In this document: positions 62,369 through 64,000 of the stretch, one piece after another
Layout of the letters: every line of letters starts with the position of its first letter
Position numbering within the stretch: position 1 is the first letter of the stretch
From: JABAYQ01 sp049890095
GTDB taxonomy: Bacteria; Bacteroidota; Bacteroidia; Flavobacteriales; UBA7312
Assembly: GCA_049890095.1 (NCBI GenBank)
Contig: JBMHCD010000010.1
Location: 124,001-188,000 of the forward strand
Direction of reading: 5' to 3'
Length of the DNA: 64,000 nt
Made by a program: the position numbers and the translations under genes
Notes under the pieces: generated by a model
Told to the model about the DNA's origin: nothing
The model's database searches: none
What the model saw: only the letters and a program-made list of their open reading frames with translations

Positions 62369-62857
62369 ATGAATGAGTCTTATTTATTATTAGGAGGAAA
62401 TTTAGGAGATGTATTAGACACATTTGAAAAGTGTGAACAGTTACTATTAGAAAAAGTAGGTTTTATTTTAAAAAAATCATCAGACTATGAATCGCCTTCG
62501 TGGGGATTTGTAGACGAAAATAAATTTATAAACCGTGTCGTATGTTTGACAACGACTTTATCTCCGCAAGAACTATTAATATCTTGTTTAGAAATTGAAA
62601 AAAAATTAGGGAGAAAAAGAAACGATAATTTTGATGGATATTGCTCGAGAGTATTAGATATAGATATACTATTTTATAATAACATTACAATGGAAGATAC
62701 AAAGTTATATATACCACATCAGAAGCTTCATTTAAGGCGTTTTACTTTGTTGCCATTACTTGAAATAAGTCCTGATTTGTTACACCCAAAATTTAAAAAA
62801 TCCATACAGCATTTACTGGACAATTGTAATGACAAATCTGAAGTAATAAAATTATGA
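62369..62857 (+). CDS. folK: 2-amino-4-hydroxy-6-hydroxymethyldihydropteridine pyrophosphokinase
   Basis: Transfers pyrophosphate from ATP to 6-hydroxymethyl-dihydropterin in folate synthesis. The 162-residue protein has LLLGGNLGD (4-12), SPSWGF, the metal motif in SRVLDIDILFYNN and the C-terminal IPHQKLHLRRFTLLPLLEI. It overlaps the downstream deoxynucleoside kinase by 4 nt; FolK-kinase linkage or fusion is known in related bacteria. Confidence 0.95.
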   Translation: MNESYLLLGGNLGDVLDTFEKCEQLLLEKVGFILKKSSDYESPSWGFVDENKFINRVVCLTTTLSPQELLISCLEIEKKLGRKRNDNFDGYCSRVLDIDILFYNNITMEDTKLYIPHQKLHLRRFTLLPLLEISPDLLHPKFKKSIQHLLDNCNDKSEVIKL

Positions 62858-63483
62858 AAAATCAATATATAACCATTGAAGGAAATATTGGAGTTGGCAA
62901 AACAACATTTGTTAAAATGTTATCCCAATCACTTAATTGTAAAATGATTTTGGAGCAATTTGAAGACAATCCTTTTTTAAAACAATTTTACGATCAACCT
63001 GATCGATATGCTTTATCATTAGAATTGTTTTTTATGTCTGAGCGATTTCAACAACTCTCAGATTCAGTACAAATAGATTTATTTTCTGAACAGATTATTT
63101 CTGATTATTTTTTTATGAAGTCTAAACTATTTGCAAAAAATAATCTCAGTGAACAAGAGTTTATGTTATTTAGTCGATTCGCTGATATTGCTCTTCAAAA
63201 CCTTGCTAAGCCTGATATTCTAATATATTTACATTCATCGGTTTCTAGACTCAAGGAAAATATTGATTATAGAAGTCGATCATATGAAAAAAATATTTCT
63301 GAAAAGTATCTTTTAGATATTCAACATCTTTATTTCGACTATTTCAAAAAGAAACAAGATTTTCCAATATTGATTCTGGATGTAGAACACGTTGATTTTG
63401 TTAAAGATAAACATGCATATCAAAAAATGTTAGAGATAGTTCAAAATACATATTCTTTAGGAGTTCATAACTTAAAGATATAA
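62854..63483 (+). CDS. Deoxynucleoside kinase family protein (copy 2)
   Basis: The 209-residue paralogue of the gene at 56826 has the P-loop GNIGVGKT (10-17) and FEDNPFLKQFYDQPDRYAL. Where copy 1 has the DR(T) motif, this one has ISDYFFMKSKLFAK, so the Arg of the DRS/ERS motif is missing. It may still be active with a different geometry, as similar FolK-linked kinases are common, or have another role. The C-terminus keeps the lid-like YRSRSYEKNI. Coupled to folK by ATGA overlap. Confidence 0.87.
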   Translation: MKNQYITIEGNIGVGKTTFVKMLSQSLNCKMILEQFEDNPFLKQFYDQPDRYALSLELFFMSERFQQLSDSVQIDLFSEQIISDYFFMKSKLFAKNNLSEQEFMLFSRFADIALQNLAKPDILIYLHSSVSRLKENIDYRSRSYEKNISEKYLLDIQHLYFDYFKKKQDFPILILDVEHVDFVKDKHAYQKMLEIVQNTYSLGVHNLKI

Positions 63484-63509
63484 AAAAAAGCCCTCAAAGG
63501 GCTTTTTTT
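63483..63509. terminator. Bidirectional terminator after folK-dNK
   Basis: Stem GCCCT/AGGGC with loop CAA, extended by seven A-T pairs, between convergent genes. Confidence 0.85.
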
Positions 63510-63525
63510 ATGAGTTTACGTCAGT

Positions 63526-64000
63526 TTAAAATAATTTTGTAAAACCTATTTCATTTCTAAGGTTGATAAATTCAATATCTTTTTGCGCTTGACTTTTTAG
63601 TTCTTTATTTACTATTGCTTTACTTAAAAACTCTAAAGCTTTTTGAGAATTGTTTTGTCTTGCACAAATAATAGCATTTAAATAATTTCCATGAGCAGAA
63701 TCGTCATTAGTAAATTTAGAATAATCTTTATTCATTACTCTTGCTAAAGTTGCATTGAAATCATTTCCTTTAAGCTGATTTACAGCTTGGCTGTAGTTAC
63801 CAACCATAATATTCAGGATTCCTTTGTTAATGTTATTAGCATTGGATTGAGTATAAAGTTTTTGTGCTTTTTCAAGATTATTTTCTTTGGCTGCTATTAT
63901 CCCATAATTTTCAATTACCTCTGATTCATTCTGACTAATGCTATTTGCTTTATCTAAATGTTCTTTTGCTAAGTTTAAATTATTTTGTTCGATAGCCAAA
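63526..64000 (-). CDS. TPR-repeat protein (partial, 5' end beyond window)
   Basis: The C-terminal 157 or so residues of a tetratricopeptide-repeat protein. TPR-like helix pairs are visible as NNLNLAKEHLDKANSI, NYGIIAAKENNLEKAQKLY, NIMVGNYSQAVNQLKG and ARQNNSQKALEFLSKAI. It ends FINLRNEIGFTKLF. Similar proteins in Bacteroidota are exported lipoproteins or outer-membrane scaffold factors, but the N-terminus is missing here so location cannot be stated. The frame is open to the window edge; a true start lies outside. Confidence 0.8.
   Translation of the reverse strand, partial: LAIEQNNLNLAKEHLDKANSISQNESEVIENYGIIAAKENNLEKAQKLYTQSNANNINKGILNIMVGNYSQAVNQLKGNDFNATLARVMNKDYSKFTNDDSAHGNYLNAIICARQNNSQKALEFLSKAIVNKELKSQAQKDIEFINLRNEIGFTKLF

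Noticed and set aside
1..64000. tRNA, rRNA, insertion sequences, prophage, integron or origin of replication
   Set aside because: No cloverleaf, rRNA segment, transposase, integrase, flanking direct repeats or DnaA-box cluster was seen; gene content is core housekeeping throughout.

Overview
The window is a dense, low-GC stretch of core chromosome from a Bacteroidota bacterium, most likely a marine or free-living member of the Flavobacteriales. Supporting this are lineage-restricted families (DUF3822, DUF5606, DUF5777, carboxypeptidase-regulatory-domain TonB receptors, flavobacterial GH3 proteins), promoters of the Bacteroidota type (-7 element TAnnTTTG, sometimes with TTTG or TTG 18-20 nt upstream) and the near absence of Shine-Dalgarno sequences. 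I see no tRNA, rRNA, CRISPR array, insertion sequence, prophage or integron. No gene-free stretch exceeds 300 bases; the largest gaps are 32534-32755, 53119-53273 and 20174-20324.

Layout. 1-5280 (minus): an M16 peptidase cut by the left edge, then an operon read right to left as rsfS, ftsH, a DUF2007 gene, cdsA, psd and a small exported cysteine/lysine repeat protein, closed by a strong terminator. 5349-12191: birA; pyrE with an SRPBCC gene; a Nudix gene starting 7 nt from pyrE on the other strand; an overlapping minus operon (anchored protein, DUF3822, rsmD, coaD); and a plus pair (RecD-like helicase, PlsC-like acyltransferase). 12218-20173 (minus): a lipoprotein, icd, a large M16 peptidase, dnaX and a lipoprotein-like hydrolase. 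20325-21394: rpsF-rpsR-rplI. 21442-28052: an ABC permease, aconitase, a SulP transporter and an MFS transporter. 28073-31187: yceI, DUF5777, lhgO and an unknown gene. 31184-41662: purB, DUF456, mqnA, yidC, pyrG, a TonB-dependent receptor, holA, an HsdR_N-like nuclease and DUF5606. 41665-46760: M3 peptidase, tig, clpP, clpX. 46766-53118 (minus): etfB, etfA, bifunctional nuclease, CNT nucleoside transporter, thyA, a saccharopine-dehydrogenase-like gene, folA. 53274-56760: pdhB and hppA. 56826-64000: two deoxynucleoside kinases, GH3, DUF2797, a queuosine-precursor transporter, sppA, folK and a TPR gene cut by the right edge.

How the genes work together. The recurring themes are nucleotide and folate supply (pyrE, pyrG, purB, thyA, folA, folK, two dNKs, CNT transporter), protein quality control (ftsH, tig-clpP-clpX, sppA, M3 and M16 peptidases), envelope building (cdsA, psd, yidC, TonB receptor), DNA replication (dnaX, holA) and central energy metabolism (icd, acn, pdhB, etfAB, a membrane pyrophosphatase, menaquinone by the futalosine route).

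I found no obviously new multi-gene system. The observations most worth a second look are: a run of nine A's in dnaX just after domain III, where a slip in either direction gives an immediate stop and would make a gamma-like product; -7 elements only 3-7 nt upstream of several start codons, predicting leaderless mRNAs; the exported Cys/Lys repeat protein; a terminator with no evident gene feeding it, upstream of purB; an extra ~119-residue tail on the pyrophosphatase; and a lipocalin-like domain fused to the nucleoside transporter.
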